The notes: a model not told the origin generated them from the sequence alone. A stretch of 40,357 nt of DNA from CALOBA01 sp942491465 (GCA_942491465.1 CALOBA010000060.1:1-40357); one strand, 5' to 3'; counted from the first letter of the stretch, positions 9,104 through 17,273 are shown. Numbers and translations: made by a program.

Positions 9104-11383
9104 TCAACCGGACGCGGGCAGCGCCGAATGCGCGCCGTGCTCGTCGAGCAACAGCACATCAATGCCCACGCGCCGCCTCGACAACCGCTCGCGCCGCTCG
9201 GCGACGGACGACGCGCCAAGACCGATCTGCGCGGTGAGAAACAGCCGCGCATCGACGCCGCGGGCGACTAGCTGCTCGGACACCCAAAGTGCACGCTCCA
9301 GACTCAGGGCACGGTTGCGCTGGCGCGAGCCCGTTGGGTCCGCGTACCCGGTCACGACAAACCTCGGGGTCAATCCGAGGGCGCCGGCCGCCGCCGCCAG
9401 CCGGCGCATGGCCGCTGCCAGGGCATCCAACCGAACGAGCTGATCCGGCCGCAGGCTGGCGGCACTGCTGGCGAAGAACAGGTGGGCGTCCTCAATCTCG
9501 CGCCGCGCCTGCGCGACCTGCTCCAGCGGCCCCCGGCGCTCGTCAAGGATGCGAAGCCCCGCCGTGCGATAGCCGGTCACGCCGACCAGGCCCGGCAGCA
9601 GCGCCGGCAGGCGATCCGCCCAAGCCCGCGGCGCCTCGCCCGCGATCACCAGCTCGCCGTCGTTGAGCCGCAGACGCACGCCGTCGGGGGGCGCCAGCAT
9701 CTGTTCGGCCCGGCGCAGCACCAGTGCGGGGTCGGTCGACGCGAAGCCGCGCCAGTCTTGAGTCCAGTCGAACGCCGCCGCCGCGTCGGCGCCGACCACC
9801 GCAAGGGGGTCTCGGGCGAGGGCGTCGCGCAGACCGCGGACCCGCACCCTGCGGCCATCGCGCTCGGCGTCGATCAGCAGCAGTCCGGGCTCCGCGCGCA
9901 GTGCCGCCTGCGCCTGGGCCCAGAGCCGCTCCAGGGACGCCGCCGGATCGTGGGCGACGAGCCCCGCGGTATCCACCGCAGCGATGCCGGGGATGCCGGC
10001 GGCAAGATCGCGCAGCGACCGCAGCCAGCTGGCCGGGGCCTCACCGGTGAGCCGCAGCACGCCGTCGTCGAAGGCCAGCCCGACGCCCGGGGGCGGCGCC
10101 AAGGCATCTTGCACCCGCGCCAGCAGCAGCGCCGGGTCGGTGGACAGAAAGGGTCGCAGCTGCCAACGCCAGCGCATCCCCGCGACCGCCTCGGCGCCGA
10201 TCACCGTCTCCGGGTCGCGCGCCAGGGGATCGCGCAGGCCGCTGACCAGGGTGTCGCCGCCGTCGCGACGGACCTCGGTGACGAGGATGCCGGGCTCGGC
10301 GGCGAGGGCCGCCAGCGCGGCGTCGCGCACGGCGCGCTCGCGCAGGTGCAGGTAGCCGGGGACTGCGAGTACCAGGGCCGCACACAGTAGGATCAGCGCC
10401 GGGACCAGCCAGGGTCGGCGGCGCGGCCTGCGCTGGACCTCCTGGGTCTGCAGACAGTCTTGGAGCAGACCCCGGATCGCCGCGAACGGGGTCGCGTCGC
10501 CGTCGAAGGCCTGCAGCAGCGGACCGTGCGCGGCCTCCACCGTATTTAGCGTGGTCTGCAGCTGCACGATCAGCGCCTGCGGCGGGCTGCCGCGCACGAT
10601 GGCGGCGAGCACCACCAGCCGACCCTGCTCGACCAGGACCTTGCGCTCGCCGACCTGCAATGTCCGCACCGGCGATTCGTCGTCGGCGCTGAAGGAGTCG
10701 GCCACGAAGTCCTTGATCGCCGTCAACATGCCGCCGACCAGTTCGGGGTCGCGCACGACGCCCTGCTCCAGCGCCACATGCGCCAGCAGCAGCCCCGTCT
10801 CGCGATGGATCAGCAGCACCTGCTCGACCCGATAGACCAGGGTGCGCAGCAGTACCACCTCGCTGTAGCGCCGCCCGGTACGCCAAGCTTCGATGCGCCA
10901 GGCCAGCGCCCGCGGCGAGAAGGCGTTGTTGAGCAGGCTGTCGAACGCCTCCAGCATGCCGGCGATGGCGTCATGCACGGCCCGGCGGATGGACGGTCCG
11001 ATGATGGGGGAGACCGCCTCCACCAGCGGTCGCGGCTCATCGCGCACCGCCGCCTGGAGCACCCGCGAGATGGTCGGCCGCAAGGCGTCGCTGACGCCCT
11101 GATCGCTCGCCTCACGGGCGATCAGCGCCTCGCGCAGCACCGAGGCGACCTGCGCGCGCCTAGCCTCCGCGGTGTCTTGCGCCCGCGCATCGGCGAGCAG
11201 CGTATCGACATCGCGCCGCAGCTGGCCCAGCTGTTCCGGGGCCATGCCCAGGATCAGCCGGCGCAGCTCGTGCATGGTGGCGTCGGCCGCCGCGCCCGCG
11301 GCGGGCGGGTCGGCCTCTTGCCGAGTTTCGGTCAGGTGCAGCGGCAGCCGCGCGCGAAGATTCGGCTCAGGCGTTGTCGACAC
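9104..11383 (-). CDS. Membrane-anchored OmpA-family protein with duplicated periplasmic domain
   Basis: I chose GTG 11383, which overlaps the coiled-coil gene by 17 nt and gives 759 aa; ATG 11275 is an alternative. The N-terminal cytoplasmic part (about 1-320) is helical (RDEPRPLVEAVSPIIGPSIR, RYSEVVLLRTLVYRVEQVLL). One transmembrane helix follows (WLVPALILLCAALVLAVPGYL, about 325-345). Outside it are two tandem units of about 150 residues with BON-like character (DGVLRLTGEAPASWL; DGELVIAGEAPRAWA). The C-terminus is an OmpA-like peptidoglycan-binding domain (VTGYADPTGSRQRNRALSLERA) keeping the Asp and Arg that bind diaminopimelate. So it spans the inner membrane and should touch the cell wall. 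Its large cytoplasmic domain next to a GTPase gene suggests it passes envelope information to the GTPase. Confidence 0.85.
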   Translation of the reverse strand: MSTTPEPNLRARLPLHLTETRQEADPPAAGAAADATMHELRRLILGMAPEQLGQLRRDVDTLLADARAQDTAEARRAQVASVLREALIAREASDQGVSDALRPTISRVLQAAVRDEPRPLVEAVSPIIGPSIRRAVHDAIAGMLEAFDSLLNNAFSPRALAWRIEAWRTGRRYSEVVLLRTLVYRVEQVLLIHRETGLLLAHVALEQGVVRDPELVGGMLTAIKDFVADSFSADDESPVRTLQVGERKVLVEQGRLVVLAAIVRGSPPQALIVQLQTTLNTVEAAHGPLLQAFDGDATPFAAIRGLLQDCLQTQEVQRRPRRRPWLVPALILLCAALVLAVPGYLHLRERAVRDAALAALAAEPGILVTEVRRDGGDTLVSGLRDPLARDPETVIGAEAVAGMRWRWQLRPFLSTDPALLLARVQDALAPPPGVGLAFDDGVLRLTGEAPASWLRSLRDLAAGIPGIAAVDTAGLVAHDPAASLERLWAQAQAALRAEPGLLLIDAERDGRRVRVRGLRDALARDPLAVVGADAAAAFDWTQDWRGFASTDPALVLRRAEQMLAPPDGVRLRLNDGELVIAGEAPRAWADRLPALLPGLVGVTGYRTAGLRILDERRGPLEQVAQARREIEDAHLFFASSAASLRPDQLVRLDALAAAMRRLAAAAGALGLTPRFVVTGYADPTGSRQRNRALSLERALWVSEQLVARGVDARLFLTAQIGLGASSVAERRERLSRRRVGIDVLLLDEHGAHSALPASG

Positions 11384-11885
11384 GGGAGGCCAGCTCCGTG
11401 AGCAGCGACGACAGCAGGCTGCGATCGACCTTGCTCGCCTCCAGTGCGGCCCGGGTCTGGTCGAGGGAGGTGCCGATCTCGGCGCGGGTCTCGCCGAGGG
11501 CCTGGCGCAGCCGTGCCGTCTCCTCATCGATGCGCGTACCGAGGACATCGGCGCTGTTGCGGATGCCCTCGGCGTTCTGCTCGGCCTGCTGCCGAACCCC
11601 TGTCTCCAGGGCCGCCAGGCGCTCGTTCAGGGCCTCCAGGCCCTGGTCGAGCCGGCCCCCGAGCTGCTCCATGCGGTCGCCGAGGTCGCGTTCGACCCGG
11701 GCAACGGCCTCGGCGAGGCGCTGCTCGATCGCCTCCAGCCGGGCAGAGGTCTCCCGTGCCTGGGTGCCGAACAGCAGCTCGCGGACCTTGCCCAGGGCCG
11801 CCAGGTCATCCGGCAAGGCATCGACGCCGGCGGCTGACGCGGCCAGGTCCGCCGGCTCGTCGCCGACGTTCGAATCCGTGCTCAT
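11367..11885 (-). CDS. Coiled-coil protein, first gene of the GTPase operon
   Basis: The 172-aa protein starts at ATG 11885. After a short acidic N-terminus it is almost entirely heptad-type helix (about 45-160): ARLEAIEQRLAEAVARVERD, LGGRLDQGLEALNERLAALE, ETARLRQALGETRAEIGTSL. There is no signal peptide or membrane helix, so it should be cytoplasmic. A short segment near the start (LGKVRELLFGTQARE) resembles those seen in proteins encoded beside OmpA-type genes of this kind, but I do not recognise a named family. The gene leads the run through the OmpA-type, GTPase and sigma54-activator genes, with a 17-nt overlap to the next gene. A scaffold or GTPase-partner role is inferred from context. 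Confidence 0.8.
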   Translation of the reverse strand: MSTDSNVGDEPADLAASAAGVDALPDDLAALGKVRELLFGTQARETSARLEAIEQRLAEAVARVERDLGDRMEQLGGRLDQGLEALNERLAALETGVRQQAEQNAEGIRNSADVLGTRIDEETARLRQALGETRAEIGTSLDQTRAALEASKVDRSLLSSLLTELASRVDNA

Positions 11886-11967
11886 GGATTGGTTTACCCC
11901 TCGTTTCTGTTGCGGGCGGCAGCCGCGGCGCTGGCGGACAAGCCGGCCCCGGGCCGACGTGGACGCC

Positions 11968-12029
11968 TGAGACAGGCCGGACACCGGTGAGACGATGCTG
12001 AGACAGGGTGAGACACCCGGACCGTCTCA
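11968..12029 (+). promoter_or_regulatory. Phased TGAGAC array, candidate enhancer for a sigma54 activator
   Basis: Four direct TGAGAC copies start at 11968, 11988, 11999 and 12009, spaced 20, 11 and 10 bp, so on one face of the helix. An inverted copy, GTCTCA, is at 12024-12029; the last direct copy and this one form an inverted pair with a 9-bp gap. They lie about 75-135 bp upstream of the -24 element of the sigma54-type promoter at 12100, where enhancer-binding proteins normally bind. Confidence 0.55.
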
Positions 12030-12099
12030 GATGATGGAAATGTCCCGCAAGACGTTTTTAACAATATGTTTTTGTTGCTTTTATTTCTTATGCTTCGAT

Positions 12100-12115
12100 G
12101 GGCACGAGAATTGCT
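12100..12115 (+). promoter_or_regulatory. Sigma54 (-24/-12) promoter for receiver-GGDEF operon
   Basis: The sequence GGGCACGAGAATTGCT matches the consensus TGGCACG-N4-TTGCW at all positions but the first T. The -24 GG and -12 GC are correctly spaced. Transcription would start near 12125 and give a leader of about 90 nt before ATG 12215. The surrounding 12050-12120 is markedly AT-rich for this window. Confidence 0.75.
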
Positions 12116-12132
12116 TTACACTCGGTAAAGCA
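12112..12132. promoter_or_regulatory. Perfect palindrome over the -12 element and start site
   Basis: TGCTTTAC-actcg-GTAAAGCA is an 8-bp perfect inverted repeat starting inside the -12 box and covering the predicted transcription start. It could be an operator that blocks polymerase or a hairpin at the extreme 5' end of the mRNA. Confidence 0.4.
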
Positions 12133-12214
12133 CGGCGACGGAGCGGTCCGCATAGCTGCCGTCGACCGCGCCGGACGGCGACAACCTGAAGCAAGATCAC
12201 CGGAGGCATCCCAT

Positions 12215-12811
12215 ATGCAACCCATCGACACGCCGACATCCACCGCAGTGCCACGTCGGCGCCTGTTGCTCGCCGGAACCAGCCGCATGCTGCTGGAGGT
12301 GGTCGAGCGCACACTCACGGCGGCGGGTCACAGCATCGTTCAGGCGGAGACGACGTCCCAGGCATCAGGCGGCGAGCCGGCGCCGATCGACGCCATTGTC
12401 TTCATCACCAACCAACTCGACGAGGACACCGTCGCGCAGTTTGGGCATCTGGTGGCCGACCGGCAATGCCCCGCGCTGTGCATCCTGCCCACGCCCGGCC
12501 CGGAGCGCATCGCACTGCTTGAGCAGCTGCCCGCCGACGAGCTGATGTTCGCCTTCTGGCGACCGGAAGAGATCCTGCTGCGGGTGCAGCGCCTGTTTCG
12601 CCGGCAACCCGCAACGACACCGGCATGGGCCGCGAGGACCCAACAGCAGACGACCGAGACGGACCGGGCCACGCGCCCTCAGCGCGTTCGTCCCCCGACT
12701 CGGCGGTCAGCACGCATAGGCCGATACGTTGCCCTCGACACGGACCGAGCCGACGCCAGCGCGCGGGGGCGTGCTCGGTCGGCACAGGCGCCCCCGACGT
12801 CCCGGCCATGA
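12215..12811 (+). CDS. Degenerate receiver-like protein coupled to a GGDEF gene
   Basis: The 198-aa protein starts at ATG 12215, with GGAGG 9 nt upstream. Residues about 14-130 have the alternating pattern of a response-regulator receiver (RRRLLLAGTSRMLLEVVERT, then IDAIVFITN, CPALCILPTPG, LMFAFWRPEEILLRVQRLFR). The acidic pair, phospho-acceptor Asp and conserved Lys are not at their expected places, so it is probably a pseudo-receiver not controlled by phosphorylation. The C-terminal 65 residues are Arg/Thr-rich and look disordered. It overlaps the GGDEF gene by ATGA (12808-12811) and is the first gene behind the sigma54-type promoter. The receiver assignment rests on pattern only. Confidence 0.7.
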   Translation: MQPIDTPTSTAVPRRRLLLAGTSRMLLEVVERTLTAAGHSIVQAETTSQASGGEPAPIDAIVFITNQLDEDTVAQFGHLVADRQCPALCILPTPGPERIALLEQLPADELMFAFWRPEEILLRVQRLFRRQPATTPAWAARTQQQTTETDRATRPQRVRPPTRRSARIGRYVALDTDRADASARGRARSAQAPPTSRP

Positions 12812-14292
12812 ATAGTGCCCCTCTTGCGCAGTCATCGCAAGCCGCGGGGGGCGTTGATCGCCAAGCAATCGGGCCTTGCCCCGCCCTTGGCGACACCTCG
12901 GCGCTTTCGGCGTGCCTGCTCGACGCCGGACAGCCCCCATCAGCAAGCCGCACCGCGCCGACGGCGGCCGACCCCGCGGTCGGCGCCGGGTACGCTCTGG
13001 CGCCCCATCCGCCATGGGCATTCAACGAATCCGCCGTCGCCCTGACCATCGCCGACGGTTTTGGCCACATCATCGCCGCCAACGCCGCGGCCCTGGGACT
13101 GCTGGAGGCCACCACGGAGACGCTGCTCGGGGCCGAGCTGGCGACACTGATCGAACCGCCACCCACCGCCTCGGGGACCAGGTCCTGCGACGGCGGCCTG
13201 GAGGCACTGCTCGGCGACGGCTGGCCACGCACCCTGGAGCGGGAGCATCGCACCCCGTCCGGGACGCGCCGATGGGTCCGGCAGACCATCGTGCCCCAGC
13301 GCGGTTGCCACGGCCAAATCGATCGAATCCTGGTGCGCTGGGACGATATCACCCCAACAAGGACGGGCGAGGAGCGGCTGCGACGGGCCGCGCACGCGTT
13401 CGAGCACGCCCCCGCGGGGATGCTGCTGATCGACCGGCAGGCGCGCATCATCGACGCGAATCCGGCCTTCTCGATGCTCACCGGCCAGGCGCGTGACGAC
13501 GCCATCGGTCGCGATGTACGGCAGTTCGACGTCGACCCGCATGGCCGGGGGCTCCTGGCCGACGCCTGGGAGCAGCTTCCGGGCCGCGACGCCTGGGAGG
13601 GGACGCTGTGGACGCGACGCAGGAACGGCATCGCGATCGCCTTGCGCGTCTGCATCCGTGTCATCAAGGCCGCGGATGAGGCGGTCGACGGCCATGTCGC
13701 CCTGCTCACCGACATCACGGCGAAACGGCGCGAATGGGAGCGGCTGGAGCGCGAGGCGCGTCACGACGCACTCACCGGGCTGCCCAATCGTGTCCTGCTC
13801 GAACAGCGGCTTGCGTTCGCCCTGCACGGGGCACGACGACGGGACCACTGCCTGGCGCTGGCCTATATCGACCTGGACGACTTCAAGGCCGTCAACGACG
13901 AGCACGGACACGAGGTCGGCGATCACTTCCTGGTGGAGGTTGCCGACCGGATGCTGGGCAGCCTGCGCGAGGAGGATACCGTTGCCCGCGTCGGCGGCGA
14001 TGAGTTCGTCGTCATCATCAGCGACCCGCGGACCGCAAGCCACTGCGAGTCGATCGTCGCGCGGCTGCATCAGGCCCTCAGTGGCCGCATCACGCTGGCC
14101 GGCCATCAGCTGGGCGTGTCCGCGAGCATCGGCGTTGCGATGACCGCGCCGGAGGAGCGCATCGACGCCCGAGCGCTGCTGCGTCGGGCCGATCGGGCCA
14201 TGTATCTCGCCAAACGCGCCGGCAAGGGAGGCTATCGGATCTGGCGCGGGCCTGGCCACCCCGAGGAGCCGTCATCCCGAGACGGGACTTAG
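12808..14292 (+). CDS. PAS-PAS-GGDEF diguanylate cyclase
   Basis: I chose ATG 12808 because it overlaps the preceding stop codon, giving 494 aa. A low-complexity start (1-65) is followed by two PAS domains (about 70-185, FNESAVALTIADGFGHIIAA; and 190-305, FEHAPAGMLLIDRQARIIDA, ending in the PAC-like LLTDITAKRREWERLE) and a GGDEF domain (about 315-475, HDALTGLPNRVLLEQRL ... VARVGGDEFVVI). The active-site motif GGDEF is intact. The inhibitory-site motif RxxD is present exactly five residues before it (REED-TVARV-GGDEF). It should therefore make c-di-GMP from GTP with product inhibition. There is no membrane segment or EAL domain. Its output may act on surface attachment; the adhesin nearby is a possible but unproven target. 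Confidence 0.92.
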   Translation: MNSAPLAQSSQAAGGVDRQAIGPCPALGDTSALSACLLDAGQPPSASRTAPTAADPAVGAGYALAPHPPWAFNESAVALTIADGFGHIIAANAAALGLLEATTETLLGAELATLIEPPPTASGTRSCDGGLEALLGDGWPRTLEREHRTPSGTRRWVRQTIVPQRGCHGQIDRILVRWDDITPTRTGEERLRRAAHAFEHAPAGMLLIDRQARIIDANPAFSMLTGQARDDAIGRDVRQFDVDPHGRGLLADAWEQLPGRDAWEGTLWTRRRNGIAIALRVCIRVIKAADEAVDGHVALLTDITAKRREWERLEREARHDALTGLPNRVLLEQRLAFALHGARRRDHCLALAYIDLDDFKAVNDEHGHEVGDHFLVEVADRMLGSLREEDTVARVGGDEFVVIISDPRTASHCESIVARLHQALSGRITLAGHQLGVSASIGVAMTAPEERIDARALLRRADRAMYLAKRAGKGGYRIWRGPGHPEEPSSRDGT

Positions 14293-14302
14293 GCGATTGC
14301 CG

Positions 14303-14437
14303 GAATGAAACATACCGCATGGCGCCGGATTCTCGTTCGCCATCGCGAAGCGCCAACCCCCGCATAGTCATTCTATGCGGGGGTTGGCGCGACAAAGATG
14401 GCGGGCGAGAAGACAAGCCAGGCGGTATGTTTCATTC
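14303..14437. repeat. 135-bp near-perfect palindrome between convergent genes
   Basis: The outer arms GAATGAAACATACCGC (14303-14318) and its exact complement (14422-14437) share one centre, 14370, with inner arms CGCCAACCCCCGCATAG (14351-14367) and its exact complement (14373-14389; loop tcatt). The sequence between pairs partly (TTCTCG and GCCATC match). It lies between the 3' ends of the GGDEF and kinase genes, where it could act as a two-way terminator. Its size and long ends also fit a miniature mobile element. Confidence 0.75.
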
Positions 14438-14458
14438 ACGTTGTTTCTGAATTTTTCC

Positions 14459-15682
14459 TTAGGGCTCACCGCCATCGGTCGGGCGCCGAGCAACCGCGCC
14501 TTCAGCCATGTCCTCAGTCGGCCGACCAGGCACCGGCAGCGGGATCAGCAGGCGCGCCTCGGTGCCCGACGGACTCAGGCCGCGCAGCCGCAGACTGCCG
14601 CCGAGCAGCCCGATGCGCGAGCGCAGGCTGAGCAGCCCAAAGCCGCCGCCTTTCGGGCCTTCGCTCGGCGCCGGACCCTCTGCGGGCAGACCGACGCCGT
14701 CGTCGCGCACCAACAGCAGGATACGCCGCGGCTCGATGCGCAGGTCCAGCTCGACGAGGCCGGCGCATGCGTGCTTGCCGACGTTGTTCAGCAGCTCGCG
14801 CACGGCCTGGTGGCAGATCACGCGGATCGCCTCGTCCAGGCCGCCATCGCTGCCCCGACAGTCGACCCGGTACCGCAGCCCCCAGGCATCGGCAAGCTGC
14901 TGCACCAGGGCCTGGACCGCGCCGCAGAGCCCGAGCTGATCAAGCAGCGGCGCGCCCAGATCGAAGCACAGGCGGCGCAGCTGCTCGGAGGTCTGCCCGA
15001 GCAGCTCGATGGCGCGGGCAAGCTGTGTTGTCGCCCGGGTACCGGCCGGGCTCGCCGGGCCCAGGCCCAGGCCCAGGCCCAGGCCCTGACAATTCTTGTA
15101 GACCACGTCGAGCAGGGTCTTGGCGAGTGCGAGCTGCTGCAACGGTGCATCGTGCAGACGTTGGGCCAGCTCGCGCAGCTGGCGCTGCTCGGTCAAGGCC
15201 GCCTGGGCATGCAGCTCACGCAGCCGCCGCAGCAGGCGCTTGCGTTGCGCGCACGCATGGTCCGCATCGGCGCGCAATGAGTGGGTCAGGCGCCCGAGGC
15301 GCCAATGGGTGCCGACGCGTGCAAGCAGGATGTCGGGCTGCACGGGCTTGACCAGAAAATCACTGGCCCCGACCGTGAAGCCCTGGATGATGCTGTCGCT
15401 GCTGCCGGCCACCGTCAGGAACAGGATCGGGCAATCGCGCAGGGCCGCGACGGCCTTGAGCCGCAGGCATAGCTGCAGCCCGTCTTCGTCGGGGAGGCCG
15501 ATGTCGAGCAGGATCAGCTCCGGCTCATGGGCCGCCGCGACGGCATAGGCGGCGGCGGTACCGGCGATCTCGACGTCGTAGTGGCCCCAGCGCAGGATCT
15601 CAGCGACCAACTCGCGCTGATCAACGTCGTCCTCGACCAATAGGACGCGCCCCGGACCATCGAATGTGTGCGCGCGTGTCAT
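14459..15682 (-). CDS. Receiver-histidine kinase hybrid (HisKA_3 type)
   Basis: The 407-aa protein starts at ATG 15682. The N-terminal receiver (about 10-125) has VLLVEDDVDQ, phospho-Asp in LILLDIGLPDEDG and Lys in SDFLVKPVQ. The kinase core carries the dimerisation His in AQRLHDAPLQQL, the N box AVRELLNNVGKHA, G1 RDDGVGLP and G2 GGFGLLSLRSRIGLLGG. No membrane segment or sensor domain is present, so it is cytoplasmic and takes its input through the receiver, that is, from another kinase. HisKA_3 kinases pair with NarL/LuxR-type regulators, such as the one at 5522-6136. A short run of a repeated hexanucleotide encodes GLGLGLGLGP between the His region and the ATPase part. A close paralogue is at 19623-20882. 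Confidence 0.9.
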   Translation of the reverse strand: MTRAHTFDGPGRVLLVEDDVDQRELVAEILRWGHYDVEIAGTAAAYAVAAAHEPELILLDIGLPDEDGLQLCLRLKAVAALRDCPILFLTVAGSSDSIIQGFTVGASDFLVKPVQPDILLARVGTHWRLGRLTHSLRADADHACAQRKRLLRRLRELHAQAALTEQRQLRELAQRLHDAPLQQLALAKTLLDVVYKNCQGLGLGLGLGPASPAGTRATTQLARAIELLGQTSEQLRRLCFDLGAPLLDQLGLCGAVQALVQQLADAWGLRYRVDCRGSDGGLDEAIRVICHQAVRELLNNVGKHACAGLVELDLRIEPRRILLLVRDDGVGLPAEGPAPSEGPKGGGFGLLSLRSRIGLLGGSLRLRGLSPSGTEARLLIPLPVPGRPTEDMAEGAVARRPTDGGEP

Positions 15683-15761
15683 GGGGCGATTCGCCGGTTT
15701 GCAAAAAGACGTTAACCATAGCCGGAGCCTGGACGCTACCGCAAGCAGTCGGTTGTCGTCG

Positions 15762-16076
15762 TTAACCTGCTGGAGGGCCGCGGGCGATCGCGATCTCACC
15801 GGCATCGCGAACGCCGTTGTCATTGTTGTCGAGCCAGAGGGTGTCGCCAATGGTGCCGACGACGACGCTCGGGTCGTAGCCGAAGTCGGCGCCCATGCTG
15901 CTGGTGTTGGTGTACAGCGTCAGGCCAAAGGCGCCGTCGCAGGCGGGATCGCCTTGCGTCACCGCATCGGTGCAGTTGAGGCCGTCGGAATTCGGGTCCG
16001 CGCCACTGAAACGGGCAACCATCTCCAAACCTGAGGACCGAATCGGACCTCTCCACGCGACCTGCGGTGAGTTCAT
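15762..16076 (-). pseudogene. Fragment of SdrD-B-like adhesin
   Basis: The frame contains GADFGYDPSVVVGTIGDTLWLDNNDNGVRDAGE in overlapping order, whose second half is a typical SdrD-B-like repeat start (GDTLWLDNNDNGVRD). It then stops after ARGPPAG. There is no signal peptide or RBS, and only part of one repeat remains. It resembles the repeats of the large protein at 1-3877, so it is probably a relic of a related gene or a piece moved by recombination. Confidence 0.6.
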
Positions 16077-16409
16077 AGCCGTCGTCTCGTTCGCCGGCCG
16101 GCGATCAGCTCGCTCCCAGTCGCTCTCGCCCCTTAGAGTCGGTGCTCAGCCTGCACACAAAGGGTACCCTGAAGCGGCCCGAGCCGTGCGTCAAAGGCTC
16201 TGGGAGCCTGGTACCCCGGCGCCGAAGTACGACAAACACCCAAGCGTGTACGTTGTCGGGATCGGGATAGGAAAACCGCCCCACTGCACCGGGATCGAAC
16301 ACGCGTCCGTTCCGGAAGACAGCCGATGCGATTCTTCACCACCGAGGGGCCGGTCCGGCCCGCAACCAACCCGGACTCCCAAGGCGTCGACGAGTTGCCT
16401 GACACCACT
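16077..16409. other. 333-nt region, no gene recognised
   Basis: Several short frames of about 63-65 codons cross it on the minus strand, but none has a recognisable domain or good start. It separates an adhesin fragment from a Uma2 gene and may be decayed coding DNA. Confidence 0.35.
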
Positions 16410-17273
16410 TCAGGATTGATCGGGATCGATACCCAATGCACGTAGCCGCTCAGCGAGCCGATCAGCGCGTTGGGCTTCCAGTTCGGCACGCTGGGCCTCC
16501 TGCTCGGCAAGCCGGGCCTGCTGCTCGGCACGCTGGGCCTCCTGCTCGGCACGCTGGCGCTCCTGCGCCAATCGCTCGGCGCGACACTGCAACCAATTGC
16601 CCGAGGCATCGAAGAAACGCAGCCAGTCTCCCTGCACCCCATCAAAGGCCCCTGTCCAGACGCCCAGGCCGATACCGGCTTCGGGCAACCACAGCCCTTG
16701 CCGATCGGCAACCGGCGCCTCGTCCCGATCCAGCCGGCGGTAGCGCCCCGCCACCAGACCGAATGGACGCAGCTCACGGGTGTAGCGGCTGTAGGTCGCG
16801 TAGTACGGGACTTGGAGAAAGCGCTCGTAGACGTCCCATTTGCGGGGTGGTTGCTCGACATCCTGAACCCTGGTACCCAGGTCTTCGGACTCGGTGCCGG
16901 GCGACAGCAGCTCGACGATCAGATAGGGTGCGATCTCTTCCTGCCAGATGACGTAGCTCAAGCGCAGTTGCGACTGCTCGCTGACCTGCGGCACACCCAG
17001 GACCGCGAGCCAGTCCGGGCGCTTGTAGCGGACGGTGTGGTGCGGATCGTAGTACAGGTTGATGTCGGCGGCCGTATAGAAGGTTTCCACCAGATCGGGG
17101 TCGGGCTGGAAGGTTTCGGCGAGCAGGCGCGGCTGCAATAGGTGGAAATCGTCGGGCAAACCAGGCTCCTGCGGGTCCTCGCTCGGCAGGTCGTACATCG
17201 TCGGCAGCTCGGACTTCGGCGGCAGGTGCTCGGTCGTCCAGCGGTTTTCCCAGGTCTTCGACACGGATGACAT
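16410..17273 (-). CDS. Uma2-family (DUF820) protein with coiled-coil tail
   Basis: The 287-aa protein starts at ATG 17273. The PD-(D/E)xK-like core spans about 40-215, with candidate residues Asp87 (RPDWLAVL), Glu121 (LIVELLSPGT) and Lys145 (RKWDVYERF). The C-terminal 60 residues are a repetitive helix rich in Glu-Ala-Gln-Arg (AERLAQERQRAEQEAQRAEQ) ending in RLRALGIDPDQS. Uma2 proteins are predicted nucleases of unknown role, abundant in cyanobacteria and some phototrophic proteobacteria. The same tail and ending (KLRALGIDPD) occur in the Uma2 protein at 18614-19417, though the cores differ. No partner gene is evident. Confidence 0.85.
   Translation of the reverse strand: MSSVSKTWENRWTTEHLPPKSELPTMYDLPSEDPQEPGLPDDFHLLQPRLLAETFQPDPDLVETFYTAADINLYYDPHHTVRYKRPDWLAVLGVPQVSEQSQLRLSYVIWQEEIAPYLIVELLSPGTESEDLGTRVQDVEQPPRKWDVYERFLQVPYYATYSRYTRELRPFGLVAGRYRRLDRDEAPVADRQGLWLPEAGIGLGVWTGAFDGVQGDWLRFFDASGNWLQCRAERLAQERQRAEQEAQRAEQQARLAEQEAQRAELEAQRADRLAERLRALGIDPDQS

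Noticed and set aside
15683..15780. Sigma70 promoter for the kinase gene (TTGCGG ... TATGGT on the minus strand, 18-bp spacer)
   Set aside because: Only partial matches to both boxes; too weak to list as a feature.
16105..16382. Short minus-strand frames of 63-65 codons
   Set aside because: No start signal, domain or codon pattern sets them apart from background.
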